Shown: positions 1 to 7,186, counted from the first letter of the stretch. The stretch is DNA of 50,600 bases from Brevundimonas sp. UBA5866 (GCF_002432125.1 NZ_DJFS01000074.1:1-50600), one strand, 5' to 3'. Made by a program: numbers and translations. Notes: generated from the sequence alone by a model not told the origin.

Positions 1-786
1 GGCGTCGCGCCATGCGGCGTGATCGGCACCCTCGGCCATTTCGCGCTGAACGCACAGGGCCGCCGCGCCAAAGCCCGCGATGCCCGGTACATTTTCAGTG
101 CCCGCACGCAGACCGCGCTCCTGCCCCGCGCCGTGGACGATGCGGACCGCGCTATGACCTTCAGCCACGACCAGCGCACCGACACCCTGCGGGCCGCCGA
201 TCTTGTGCGCCGACAGGGTCACCGTATCGGCACCCAGCTTGCGGATATCGACCTCGATCTTGCCCAGCGTCTGGATGGCATCGACGTGCATCCAGCCATT
301 ATGCGCGTGGACCAGTTCCGCCGCCTGTTCCACAGGCTGGATCACGCCGCTTTCGTTATTGGCGTGGTGCAGGGCCACAAAGCTGCGCGGACCGCTTTCA
401 AGCGCGGCTTTCAGCCATTCCAGATCGGCCAGCCCCAGACCGTTCACCGGCATGACTTCCACCGTAACGCCCGCATGGGCGGCGGCTTCAGCGACACAGG
501 GGTGTTCGGTCGCGCTGACAATCACACGCTCGCAGCCAGCGGCGATGGCGCTGGCGATGGCCTGCGCGTTGGATTCCGTACCGCCCGAAGAAAAGATGAT
601 CGACGTCGCGTCCGCACCGACCAGTTCGGCCACGGCAGCGCGCGCCGTCTCAACCCGCGCACGGGCCTTGCGCCCAAGCGCATGCACCGCAGACGGATTG
701 CCGCCCGGCGACATGGCCTCCAGCACGGCCTCGCACACCTCGGGCCGGACCAGCGCCGAGGCGTTGTAATCGAGATAGATACTCAT
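1..786 (-). CDS. iscS: Cysteine desulfurase, IscS/NifS family (partial; 3' end beyond the left edge)
   Basis: A PLP-dependent enzyme that takes sulfur from L-cysteine for Fe-S cluster assembly in the cytoplasm. The frame is open from the ATG at 786-784 to the left edge, giving 262 codons. It begins MSIYLDYNASA, typical of class I desulfurases. It carries the FSSGGTESNA cofactor-binding segment, the ATEHPCV segment and SAHKIGGPQG, whose lysine should hold PLP (about 195-220). The family is about 370-400 residues, so roughly two thirds is present and the region of the catalytic-loop cysteine is off the window. The ATG overlaps the iscR stop by four bases (ATGA), so the two are probably translationally coupled and share the IscR-controlled promoter. 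In related bacteria suf genes follow; that cannot be seen here. Confidence 0.93.
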   Translation of the reverse strand, partial: MSIYLDYNASALVRPEVCEAVLEAMSPGGNPSAVHALGRKARARVETARAAVAELVGADATSIIFSSGGTESNAQAIASAIAAGCERVIVSATEHPCVAEAAAHAGVTVEVMPVNGLGLADLEWLKAALESGPRSFVALHHANNESGVIQPVEQAAELVHAHNGWMHVDAIQTLGKIEVDIRKLGADTVTLSAHKIGGPQGVGALVVAEGHSAVRIVHGAGQERGLRAGTENVPGIAGFGAAALCVQREMAEGADHAAWRDA

Positions 787-1235
787 GCGGCGGCACCTAC
801 CTCGGCGTTGCGGCGGTTGCGCAGGCGGTTGGTGACCACGTCATCAAGCGACACGCTGGACAGATAGCGGTGGATCTCGGCACCCAGATCTTCCCAGAGA
901 TTGTGGGTGATGCAGCGTTCGCCCGCCATCATGCACCCACCGGCCTTGACGTGATTTTCGCAGCGGGTGGCACGGATCGGTTCGTCAACGGCCAGGACGA
1001 TGTCTGCCACCCACGTATCCGCCGCCGGACGGGCCAGTCGGTAGCCGCCGCCCGGACCGCGGACGCTTTTGACCAGATCGGCTTTGCGCAGGCGGGCAAA
1101 GAGCTGTTCCAGATAGGACAGCGAGATCTCCTGACGCGTCGCGATCTCGGCCAGGGACACCGCTCTGTCCGCGCCATTGCGCGCCAGATCGGCCATCGCC
1201 ATCACCGCATAACGTCCCTTTGTAGAAAGGCGCAT
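783..1235 (-). CDS. iscR: Rrf2-family Fe-S cluster regulator IscR
   Basis: A transcription factor that senses Fe-S cluster supply and represses its own Fe-S biogenesis operon. It is 150 residues from the ATG at 1235-1233, chosen over an upstream ATG at 1256 because GAGG sits six bases ahead and family members begin MRLSTKGRYAV. The N-terminal winged helix covers about residues 1-70. The probable cluster ligands are C92, C101, C108 and H111; E. coli IscR uses C92, C98, C104 and H107, so the Cys spacing is wider here. It is the first gene of the operon and overlaps iscS by four bases. A type-1 IscR site lies in the promoter region upstream, so autorepression is likely. Other Rrf2 members such as RirA are less likely given the isc context. 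Confidence 0.92.
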   Translation of the reverse strand: MRLSTKGRYAVMAMADLARNGADRAVSLAEIATRQEISLSYLEQLFARLRKADLVKSVRGPGGGYRLARPAADTWVADIVLAVDEPIRATRCENHVKAGGCMMAGERCITHNLWEDLGAEIHRYLSSVSLDDVVTNRLRNRRNAEVGAAA

Positions 1236-1318
1236 CGAAATCCTCAAAAAATGCACGCTTTTCAGGGTTGTTGTGGTAGAACCCGCGCCCTTGCAGGCGA
1301 ATGCGTGACACGTAGTGG

Positions 1319-1351
1319 GCTTTAGAAAGTCCTACTGGGTTAGTCAAGTAT
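1319..1351 (-). promoter_or_regulatory. Promoter with IscR type-1 binding site
   Basis: On the minus strand, 1351-1327 reads ATACTTGACT-AACCC-AGTAGGACTT. It follows the E. coli type-1 consensus (ATASYYGACT, five bases, AGTCRRSTAT) closely in the left half and core. The left half contains a -35-like TTGACT (1347-1342). Seventeen bases on is a poor -10 candidate, TAAAGC (1324-1319). A site covering the -35 fits repression of iscR-iscS by holo-IscR. The assignment is by eye from a known consensus. Confidence 0.7.
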
Positions 1352-1397
1352 TCCGCCGCGATGAAATACATGTTGAACGACAGGGACTCTGCGATCC

Positions 1398-2048
1398 ATG
1401 CCTGAAGTCATTCTTCCTGGTGCTGCCGGCCGTATCGAAGGCCGTTATTCGCCGGGCAAGCGCCCCAATGCGCCGATCGCGCTGATCCTGCATCCCCACC
1501 CCAAGGCGGGTGGCCACATGAACAATCCGGTGGCCGTCACCCTGCACAAGCTGTTCGTGGACCGTGGCTTTGCCACCCTGCGCTACAACTCGCGCGGCGT
1601 GGGCAAGTCGCAGGGCGAGTTCGACAGCGGCATCGGTGAACTGGCCGATGCGGCGACCGCTCTGGACTGGCTGCAAGCCAACAACCCCGCCGCCACCCAG
1701 ACCTGGGTCGCCGGTTATCAGTTCGGTGCCTATATCGGCATGCAGCTGCTGATGCGCCGCCCGGAAACCGACGGCTTCATCTCGGTGTCGCCGCCGTCGA
1801 ACATCTACGACTTCAGCTTCCTCGCCCCCTGCCCGGCCTCGGGCCTGTTCCTGCACGGCACCGCCGACACGGTCGTCCCGCCGGTGGAAGTCGAGCGCGT
1901 GGTCAACAAGCTGCGCACCCAAAAGGGCATCGTCATCGACTACGAACTGGAAGAAGGCGCCTCGCACTTCTGGCAGGACCACATGGGTGCCGTCGAGCGC
2001 CGCGTCGGTGCCTATCTGGACAAGCGTCTGGAAGAAAAGCCGGCTTGA
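1398..2048 (+). CDS. Alpha/beta-hydrolase-fold protein (COG2945-like) with Gln at the nucleophile position
   Basis: A 216-residue single-domain alpha/beta hydrolase of the small dienelactone-hydrolase-like group. Conserved features are LHPHPKAGG (about 31-39), RYNSRGVGKS (62-71), an Asp in HGTADTVVPP (D157) and a His in GASHFW (H190). The nucleophile elbow reads GYQFG (106-110), so the usual catalytic Ser is Gln (Q108, codon CAG at 1719-1721). CAG is at least two substitutions from any Ser codon, so a single base error cannot explain it. The protein is either not a conventional hydrolase or uses another residue. It stands alone, diverges from iscR, and ends before a bidirectional terminator. 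No signal peptide is visible. The function is unknown. Confidence 0.85.
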   Translation: MPEVILPGAAGRIEGRYSPGKRPNAPIALILHPHPKAGGHMNNPVAVTLHKLFVDRGFATLRYNSRGVGKSQGEFDSGIGELADAATALDWLQANNPAATQTWVAGYQFGAYIGMQLLMRRPETDGFISVSPPSNIYDFSFLAPCPASGLFLHGTADTVVPPVEVERVVNKLRTQKGIVIDYELEEGASHFWQDHMGAVERRVGAYLDKRLEEKPA

Positions 2049-2084
2049 TAAGCCGGGCGATGGCTTTGCCCTCGCGCCCCTAAT

Positions 2085-2168
2085 GCAGGTCACGCGCTGA
2101 CCTGCTGCTTGAGGGGCAAATCACCAAATAAAAAAGGCGCGCTTCCGTTTGGGAGTGCGCCTTTTTCT
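2085..2168. terminator. Bidirectional terminator between convergent hydrolase and DMT genes, with an extra inverted repeat
   Basis: AAAAAGGCGCGC (from 2131) pairs with GTGCGCCTTTTT (to 2166) around a short loop. It is A-rich on the left and T-rich on the right, so it can terminate in both directions. A second perfect 8-bp inverted repeat with a 5-nt loop (GCAGGTCA/TGACCTGC, 2085-2105) precedes it without a T-run. Confidence 0.85.
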
Positions 2169-3128
2169 TTAGGCTTCGAGCTCGGCGACAGCCTTGGCGG
2201 CTGGCCTATGGGCGCGTACGCACCAGATCACACTAACCACCATAAGGATGATAGCAATGATCTCCAGAACGCTCGGTCCGCGCTTTTCCCAGATGAAGCC
2301 GTAAAGGAAGGCGAACAGCGTCTCGAACACGATCATCTGGCCCAGCATGGTCAACGGCAGAAGCCGGCTGGCCCTGTTCCAGAAGGCGTTGCCTACAACC
2401 GAGGCCAGCACCGCGATCCCAAAGCTGACCGCCACAAAGCGCGGCCAGAAGCCAGCAGGCAAATCACCCAGAGTCAGAACCGCCATCGGCACAAGAAGCA
2501 GGGCCAAGCCCCCCGTCACGACGCCGATCAGCAGCGACCAGTCATGCGAACTGACCTCGGTCATCTTGACCATCCAGCGGCTGTTTCCGACCGCATAGGC
2601 CGTCCACAGGACGAGCGCGATCAATGCCGACACCAGACCGATAGCCACCGTCAGACCGCTGGCATCCGCTGCGACCTGACCGCGGGTGATGCTCTCATAG
2701 CCGATCAGGCCGATTGCCACCGCCGCGACGGCAATCGGCGGCCCGACCTTCAGCAGAGGCGGCGAGTTCCTGTCGCGCAAACCCCACAGGGCCACGACGA
2801 CCGGAACAGCGCCCACAATCAGGGCAGACGCCGCGACGCCCGCATAGTGAACCGACACCACAAGGAACAGGTAATAGACGATGTTCCCCGCAAGGCTGAG
2901 CCAGATGAGCGCCAGCCATGTCCTGCGGTCCAACAGCGCCAACAACCGCTTACAGCGCGGCGCGATCAGCAGTGCGGCGATCAGGCCATAGGCGATATAG
3001 CGCCCTGCCGACATGAGGAACGGGGAAGCCTCGGGCGCGAATTTCGGAGCCAGAAAGACCAGCCCCCACATCGCCCCCGCGCCCAGTCCACTGAGAACGC
3101 CCCAAAAACGCGCAGTCGATAAAGACAT
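2169..3128 (-). CDS. DMT-superfamily (EamA-type) membrane transporter
   Basis: A 319-residue inner-membrane protein with about ten hydrophobic helices in two EamA-like halves. The first opens with GVLSGLGAGAMWGLVFLAPK; the second holds GNAFWNRASRLLP and a terminal helix pair. Such proteins are proton-coupled metabolite exporters or importers, and substrate cannot be read from the sequence. Its ATG (3128-3126) shares one base with the anmK stop (TAATG), so translation is probably coupled to anmK. This suggests, without proving, a link to cell-wall sugar recycling or export. It ends at the bidirectional terminator. Confidence 0.88.
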   Translation of the reverse strand: MSLSTARFWGVLSGLGAGAMWGLVFLAPKFAPEASPFLMSAGRYIAYGLIAALLIAPRCKRLLALLDRRTWLALIWLSLAGNIVYYLFLVVSVHYAGVAASALIVGAVPVVVALWGLRDRNSPPLLKVGPPIAVAAVAIGLIGYESITRGQVAADASGLTVAIGLVSALIALVLWTAYAVGNSRWMVKMTEVSSHDWSLLIGVVTGGLALLLVPMAVLTLGDLPAGFWPRFVAVSFGIAVLASVVGNAFWNRASRLLPLTMLGQMIVFETLFAFLYGFIWEKRGPSVLEIIAIILMVVSVIWCVRAHRPAAKAVAELEA

Positions 3129-4294
3129 TAAAAATCCGATGGTTCGTATCCGGGCTCATCCCCCGGATAAACAGTGCGGCCACCCGTCATGGCCTGTTTG
3201 ACGCCCGTGGTACCCGGGAAGCTGATCGGCAGGCCGAGATGGCTGCGCGCCGCCAGATAGGCGAAGGCTTCGGCTTCAATGGCATCACCGCGCCAGCCCT
3301 TGTCCTCTGCGGTGGCGACGGGAACGGACAGCCGCTCGCGGATCGCCTCCATCAGGGCGGGGTTGTGGCGGCCACCGCCGCACACGATCACCTCACGCGG
3401 CGCTTCGCTGCATCGGGCCACGCCCAGCGCTACAGCCTCTGCGGCAAAGGTCGTCAGGGTCGCAGCGGCATCCTCGGTCTTCAGATGCTCGACCGGATCG
3501 AGCGAGAAGTCGAAGCGGTCCAGCGACTTCGGGCCAGTCGCGGCGAAATAGGGATGCGACAGATATTCCTTCAGGACATCGGCATCCACAGCCCCCGCAC
3601 GGGCCAGCTTGCCGCCGTCGTCCATGCGTTTACGCAGGCGCGACTGGACCAGCAGGTCCACCATACCGTTGGCCGGACCGGTATCGAAGGCTTCCAACTC
3701 GCCATCGGCGCGGATCAGGGTGATATTGCCGACGCCGCCAAGGTTCAGAACCGCAACCGGCCCCTTCAGCCCCGAATAGCGGACCAGTGCCGCGTGATAG
3801 ACTGGGGCCAGTGGCGCGCCCTGCCCGCCTGCGGCCACATCGGCGGTGCGGAAATCGTGCACGACCGGAAGGCCAAGTCCGTCGGCCACCGAAATGGCGT
3901 CGATCAACTGAACGGTGCGGCCCGGCTGCTCGGCGATCGGGGCTTCGTGCAGCACCGTCTGTCCATGCACCCCGACCAGATCCACTGACGACGACTTCAC
4001 CCCGTTCATCGCCATGAAGCCCATTGCCGCCGCCAGATGGGCATCGGCAATCGCATAGCGGGCGTCGTCAAAGCTTTCAGGCTCTTCCTCGTCCCGTTCC
4101 CAGTCGAACGCGTCCTCGATGGCGTATTCCACCGCCTCGCGCGTTTCGGCATCCAGCTTCATCTCGCCGCAGGGGCCGAAGCCGAGAATGTCATGTCCAT
4201 CCGTCTCGATCACGGCCATGTCCACGGCATCCAGGGATGTGCCGGTCATGAAGCCGAGGACGCGGAGTGTCTTGGGGGAAGCCTGTTCAGTCAT
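3128..4294 (-). CDS. anmK: Anhydro-N-acetylmuramic acid kinase
   Basis: A cytoplasmic kinase that opens and phosphorylates 1,6-anhydro-MurNAc released by lytic transglycosylases, giving MurNAc-6-phosphate for peptidoglycan recycling. It is 388 residues, near the family's usual 370-390. Visible motifs are the N-terminal phosphate loop GFMTGTSLDAVD (about 14-25), VHGQTVLHEAP, LNLGGVGNIT, FDTGPANGMVD, which holds the probable catalytic Asp, and VCGGGRHNP. The start at 4294 gives a normal N-terminus. It is divergent from tyrS, with only 41 bp to the tyrS leader peptide, and is followed by a DMT transporter overlapping by one base. The window also holds a lytic transglycosylase (12.4-14.5 kb), the source of its substrate. 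Confidence 0.95.
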   Translation of the reverse strand: MTEQASPKTLRVLGFMTGTSLDAVDMAVIETDGHDILGFGPCGEMKLDAETREAVEYAIEDAFDWERDEEEPESFDDARYAIADAHLAAAMGFMAMNGVKSSSVDLVGVHGQTVLHEAPIAEQPGRTVQLIDAISVADGLGLPVVHDFRTADVAAGGQGAPLAPVYHAALVRYSGLKGPVAVLNLGGVGNITLIRADGELEAFDTGPANGMVDLLVQSRLRKRMDDGGKLARAGAVDADVLKEYLSHPYFAATGPKSLDRFDFSLDPVEHLKTEDAAATLTTFAAEAVALGVARCSEAPREVIVCGGGRHNPALMEAIRERLSVPVATAEDKGWRGDAIEAEAFAYLAARSHLGLPISFPGTTGVKQAMTGGRTVYPGDEPGYEPSDF

Positions 4295-4299
4295 GACGC

Positions 4300-4329
4300 T
4301 TGACTGCCACGGACAGCAAACTGTAGCTA
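4300..4329 (+). promoter_or_regulatory. Putative promoter of the tyrS leader
   Basis: TTGACT (4300-4305) is followed after 18 bases by TAGCTA (4324-4329), a moderate -10. Transcription would start near 4336, the A of the leader-peptide ATG, making the leader ORF leaderless. This is by-eye inference; -35 is good and -10 is weak. Confidence 0.45.
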
Positions 4330-4335
4330 GGCCCC

Positions 4336-4386
4336 ATGATCGCGCGTGACGTTCTTTTCGTGACCTATTATTACGGCCTCGCCTAA
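4336..4386 (+). CDS. Predicted tyrosine-rich leader peptide upstream of tyrS
   Basis: A 16-codon ORF, MIARDVLFVTYYYGLA, ending TAA at 4384-4386. It holds three consecutive Tyr codons (TAT TAT TAC, 4366-4374) 89 bp before the tyrosyl-tRNA synthetase start. Three adjacent codons for the cognate amino acid, directly followed by mutually exclusive hairpins, are the hallmark of ribosome-mediated attenuation. It has only a weak AGG at 4329-4331, but the upstream promoter would put +1 at its ATG. Leaderless translation of such a peptide has been described for the rhizobial trp leader. The coding role is inferred from this architecture. Confidence 0.6.
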   Translation: MIARDVLFVTYYYGLA

Positions 4387-4456
4387 GCGAGCGGCCGCGA
4401 TCTTTGCCGCCCTACCCTTGGCGGCTGAATTCCCCGGAAAATGGCCGCCAGTTTCT
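4378..4456 (+). promoter_or_regulatory. Predicted attenuator of tyrS (competing hairpins)
   Basis: Four GC-rich segments follow the Tyr codons: (1) GCGGC 4391-4395, (2) GCCGCC 4406-4411, (3) GGCGGC 4420-4425 and (4) GCCGCC 4444-4449. Segments 1:2, 2:3 and 3:4 can each pair, and 3:4 extends to about ten pairs with wobble and is followed by GTTTCT. A ribosome stalled at TAT TAT TAC would mask the region near segment 1 and favour 2:3; completing the peptide would favour 3:4, the terminator-like stem. A small stem CTCGC/GCGAG (4378-4391) spans the leader stop. The T-run is weak, so termination strength is uncertain. Confidence 0.5.
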
Positions 4457-4474
4457 GACTGTAACGGATCTGCC

Positions 4475-5731
4475 ATGACCGAGACCGCCTTCAAGTCCGA
4501 GTTTCTGAAAACGCTTCAGGAGCGCGGCTATATCCACCAGATCACGCACCCGACCGAACTGGACGAGGCTGCGACCAAGGGCGTTGTCACCGGCTATATC
4601 GGCTTTGACGCGACGGCACCGTCGCTGCACGTCGGCTCGCTGATCCAGATCATGATGCTGCGCCGCCTGCAACAGGCCGGCCACAAGCCGATCGTCCTGA
4701 TGGGCGGCGGCACCACCCGCGTCGGCGACCCGACTGGCAAGGACACCTCGCGTCCGCAGCTAACCGACGAGACCATTCAGGCCAACATCGACGGCATCAA
4801 GAAGGTCTTCGCCAAATTCCTGAAGTTCGGCGACGGCCCGACCGACGCCATCATGCTGAACAACGACGACTGGCTGTCGCAATACGGCTACATCCAGTTC
4901 CTGCGCGATTTCGGCACCCACTTCACCGTCAACCGCATGCTGAGCTTCGACTCGGTCAAGCTGCGCCTCGAGCGCGAGCAACCGATGACCTTCCTCGAGT
5001 TCAACTACATGCTGATGCAGTCGGTGGACTTCCTCGAGCTGAACCGCGCCCACAACGTCACCCTGCAGATGGGCGGCTCGGACCAGTGGGGCAACATCAC
5101 CTCGGGCGTCGATCTGGTACGCCGCGTGGACCAGAAGTCGGCCTTCGGCCTGACCACTCCGCTGCTGACGACCGCATCGGGCGGCAAGATGGGCAAGACC
5201 GCAGGCGGTGCCATCTGGCTGAACGAAGAGCAGCTGAGCCCGTACGACTACTGGCAGTTCTGGCGCAACGTCGAAGACGCCGACGTGGGCCGCTTCATGC
5301 GCCTGTTCACCGACCTGACCTTGGAAGAAATTGCCGCTTACGAAGCGATGGAGGGTGCCCAGATCAACGAGGCCAAGAAGGCCCTCGCGGACGCCACCAC
5401 CACCATGATGCACGGCGAGGAAGCCGCCAAGGCCGCACGCGCCGCCGCCGAAGCCGCTTTTGAAAAGGGCCAGCTGTCAGCCGACCTGCCGACCGTGGAA
5501 CTCCCGCGTGATGAGGTCATCGGTGCGATGGTCGCCGCCGTCATCACCAAGGCGGGCCTGACCCAGTCGAACGGCGAAGCCCGCCGTCTGGCCCAGGGCG
5601 GTGGTCTGCGTCTGAACGACGTGGCCATCAGCGACGGCGCCCAACTGGTCACCGATGCCGACGTGAACGCCGATGGCGTGATCAAGCTGGCCGCGGGCAA
5701 GAAAAAGATCGTGCTGGTCAAGCCGGTCTAA
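4475..5731 (+). CDS. tyrS: Tyrosyl-tRNA synthetase
   Basis: A class I aminoacyl-tRNA synthetase charging tRNA-Tyr in the cytoplasm. It is 418 residues from the ATG at 4475; an in-frame ATG at 4418 lies inside the attenuator and is unlikely. The HIGH-type signature is LHVGSL (51-56), preceded by YIGFDATAPS. The tyrosine-binding and dimer region includes GGSDQWGNIT, and the KMSKS-type loop is KMGKT. The C-terminal S4-like RNA-binding domain contains NGEARRLAQGGGLRLND. The gene is followed after 48 bp by bcp in the same direction; a 6-bp hairpin (5744-5759) lies between them without a T-run. Expression is predicted to respond to Tyr-tRNA charging through the upstream leader peptide. Confidence 0.97.
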   Translation: MTETAFKSEFLKTLQERGYIHQITHPTELDEAATKGVVTGYIGFDATAPSLHVGSLIQIMMLRRLQQAGHKPIVLMGGGTTRVGDPTGKDTSRPQLTDETIQANIDGIKKVFAKFLKFGDGPTDAIMLNNDDWLSQYGYIQFLRDFGTHFTVNRMLSFDSVKLRLEREQPMTFLEFNYMLMQSVDFLELNRAHNVTLQMGGSDQWGNITSGVDLVRRVDQKSAFGLTTPLLTTASGGKMGKTAGGAIWLNEEQLSPYDYWQFWRNVEDADVGRFMRLFTDLTLEEIAAYEAMEGAQINEAKKALADATTTMMHGEEAAKAARAAAEAAFEKGQLSADLPTVELPRDEVIGAMVAAVITKAGLTQSNGEARRLAQGGGLRLNDVAISDGAQLVTDADVNADGVIKLAAGKKKIVLVKPV

Positions 5732-5779
5732 CAACGACGATCACAGCGCGGGTGCGCTGGAAAACCTGAAGGTAGGAAA

Positions 5780-6247
5780 ATGAGTGAACTGACCCAAGGC
5801 ACCCCGGCCCCCGCGCTGTCCATCGCCACCGATGGCGACGGCCATTTCGATCTGGCCGCCCATAAGGGCAAAAAGGTCGTGGTCTATTTCTATCCGAAAG
5901 CGGACACGCCCGGCTGCACGACCGAGGGACTCGATTTCTCGGCACTGGCCGATGACTTCGCCAAGGCCGATACCACCATCATCGGCATTTCGCGCGACAC
6001 CGTGAAGAAGCTGGACAGGTTCAAGGCCAAACACGCACTGAACCTGATCCTTGGCTCGGATGAGGACGGCACCGTAACCGAGGGGTGGGGCGTCTGGATT
6101 CTCAAGAAGCTCTATGGCCGCGAATATATGGGCATAGAGCGCGCGACCTTCCTTGTGGACCGCGACGGCGTGATTGCGCAGGCGTGGCATAATGTGAAGG
6201 TCAAAGGCCACGCTGGGGCTGTGCTGGAGGCTGCACGCGCCCTCTAA
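5780..6247 (+). CDS. bcp: Thioredoxin-dependent thiol peroxidase, Bcp/PrxQ family
   Basis: A cytoplasmic peroxiredoxin reducing hydrogen peroxide and organic hydroperoxides. It is 155 residues, the usual length. The peroxidatic cysteine is C46 in KADTPGCTTEG. The position five residues later, where E. coli Bcp has its resolving Cys, is Leu, and C46 is the only cysteine in the protein. It is therefore a 1-Cys type needing an external thiol to resolve the sulfenate. An AGGA ribosome site precedes the ATG. It probably shares transcripts with tyrS. Confidence 0.93.
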   Translation: MSELTQGTPAPALSIATDGDGHFDLAAHKGKKVVVYFYPKADTPGCTTEGLDFSALADDFAKADTTIIGISRDTVKKLDRFKAKHALNLILGSDEDGTVTEGWGVWILKKLYGREYMGIERATFLVDRDGVIAQAWHNVKVKGHAGAVLEAARAL

Positions 6248-6302
6248 TCCTCTATGGATTGGAAAAACACATATTTCTCCGTTTGATCGAACGCTGATTT
6301 AC

Positions 6303-6329
6303 CGTTGTTATACCTAAGCCGTAACAACG
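6303..6329. repeat. Perfect 8-bp inverted repeat upstream of the bactofilin gene
   Basis: CGTTGTTA (6303-6310) and TAACAACG (6322-6329) are perfect inverted arms with an 11-nt spacer, 53 bp before the bactofilin ATG. No T-run follows. The spacing and AT content fit a dimeric regulator site, possibly overlapping a promoter around TTATAC. The binding protein is unknown. Confidence 0.5.
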
Positions 6330-6382
6330 TTGTCCGAGTCGCTTCTTCAACGCGCATCCAACGCGCTCCCCCGGAGGATAGT

Positions 6383-7186
6383 ATGTTTAATAAGGGCAAA
6401 CCCTATGTTCCGCCGCCGACCCGTTCGATGGGCACCGCCAGCGGACATGACGATCTGCATGATCTGGACGACAATGAGCTGGAACTCGACACCCAGGTCG
6501 AGAGCCACAAACCTGATGGTCTGGCTGGATCAAACGCCTACAGCCATGCCGCAGAAGAGCGGATGGGCAGCCTTGATGACGAAACAGAGGATGATGCCGT
6601 AATTCAGGTATCGCCCTACGCCTCCACCGAACCCCCGCAGACAAATACCCGCCCCGATACTCCACAGCCCGCGGCCCAGACGACAGGCTATGCCGCCGCT
6701 TCGGGCGGATCGGGTGCCGGTGGATCAGGCACAGGTGGTTCTGGAACCGGGGGCGGTTCTGGCGGTGGTTGGGGCAGCGGTTCTGGCGGCTCCGGTGGTG
6801 GTTACGGGGGTGGCGGTTCCACCCCTTCACGTCCTGGCAAAGAGGCAGCTTCGGTGCTCGGCAACGGTATGACTTTCGAGGGCGACATCTCCGGTGTCGG
6901 CCAACTGGTGATCGAGGGGACCGTCAAAGGCGACGTGCGCGTCTCGCAGGTTCTCATCAATGACGGTGGTGCCGTCGAAGGTACGGTTCACGCCGATGTC
7001 CTGGATGTCCGGGGCCGCGTGAGCGGCGCGATCATAGCCAAACAGGTTCACCTTCACGCCTCCGCCCGTGTCGAAGGGGACGTTACCCAGGAAGAACTGA
7101 CGATCGAACGCGGTGCCTGGTTCTCGGGTCGCTCGACACAGGCCAAACGGGGCGAAGGCCCGACCTCGGAGCCGGCGGGCGAATAG
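6383..7186 (+). CDS. Bactofilin-family polymerising protein with long glycine-rich linker
   Basis: Bactofilins form membrane-associated beta-helical filaments that position cell-wall enzymes; Caulobacter BacA and BacB recruit a PBP during stalk growth. This protein is 267 residues from the ATG at 6383, which has GGAGG six bases ahead. Residues about 1-95 are acidic and disordered. About 105-145 is almost only Gly and Ser (6706-6825). The DUF583 beta-helix then covers about 155-250, beginning SVLGNGMTFEGDISGVGQL and showing the repeating G-x-V-x-G-D/T pattern. Canonical bactofilins are about 100-190 residues, so the disordered N-terminus is unusually long. It has no signal or membrane helix. 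An inverted repeat lies upstream and a strong terminator follows. A class A PBP lies two genes away. Confidence 0.88.
   Translation: MFNKGKPYVPPPTRSMGTASGHDDLHDLDDNELELDTQVESHKPDGLAGSNAYSHAAEERMGSLDDETEDDAVIQVSPYASTEPPQTNTRPDTPQPAAQTTGYAAASGGSGAGGSGTGGSGTGGGSGGGWGSGSGGSGGGYGGGGSTPSRPGKEAASVLGNGMTFEGDISGVGQLVIEGTVKGDVRVSQVLINDGGAVEGTVHADVLDVRGRVSGAIIAKQVHLHASARVEGDVTQEELTIERGAWFSGRSTQAKRGEGPTSEPAGE

Noticed and set aside
2109..3122. Long + strand open frame opposite the DMT gene
   Set aside because: The product is rich in Arg, Gln, His and Asp with no recognisable domain, and lies wholly antisense to a clear membrane protein gene. Long open frames opposite genes are expected with this GC-rich codon bias.
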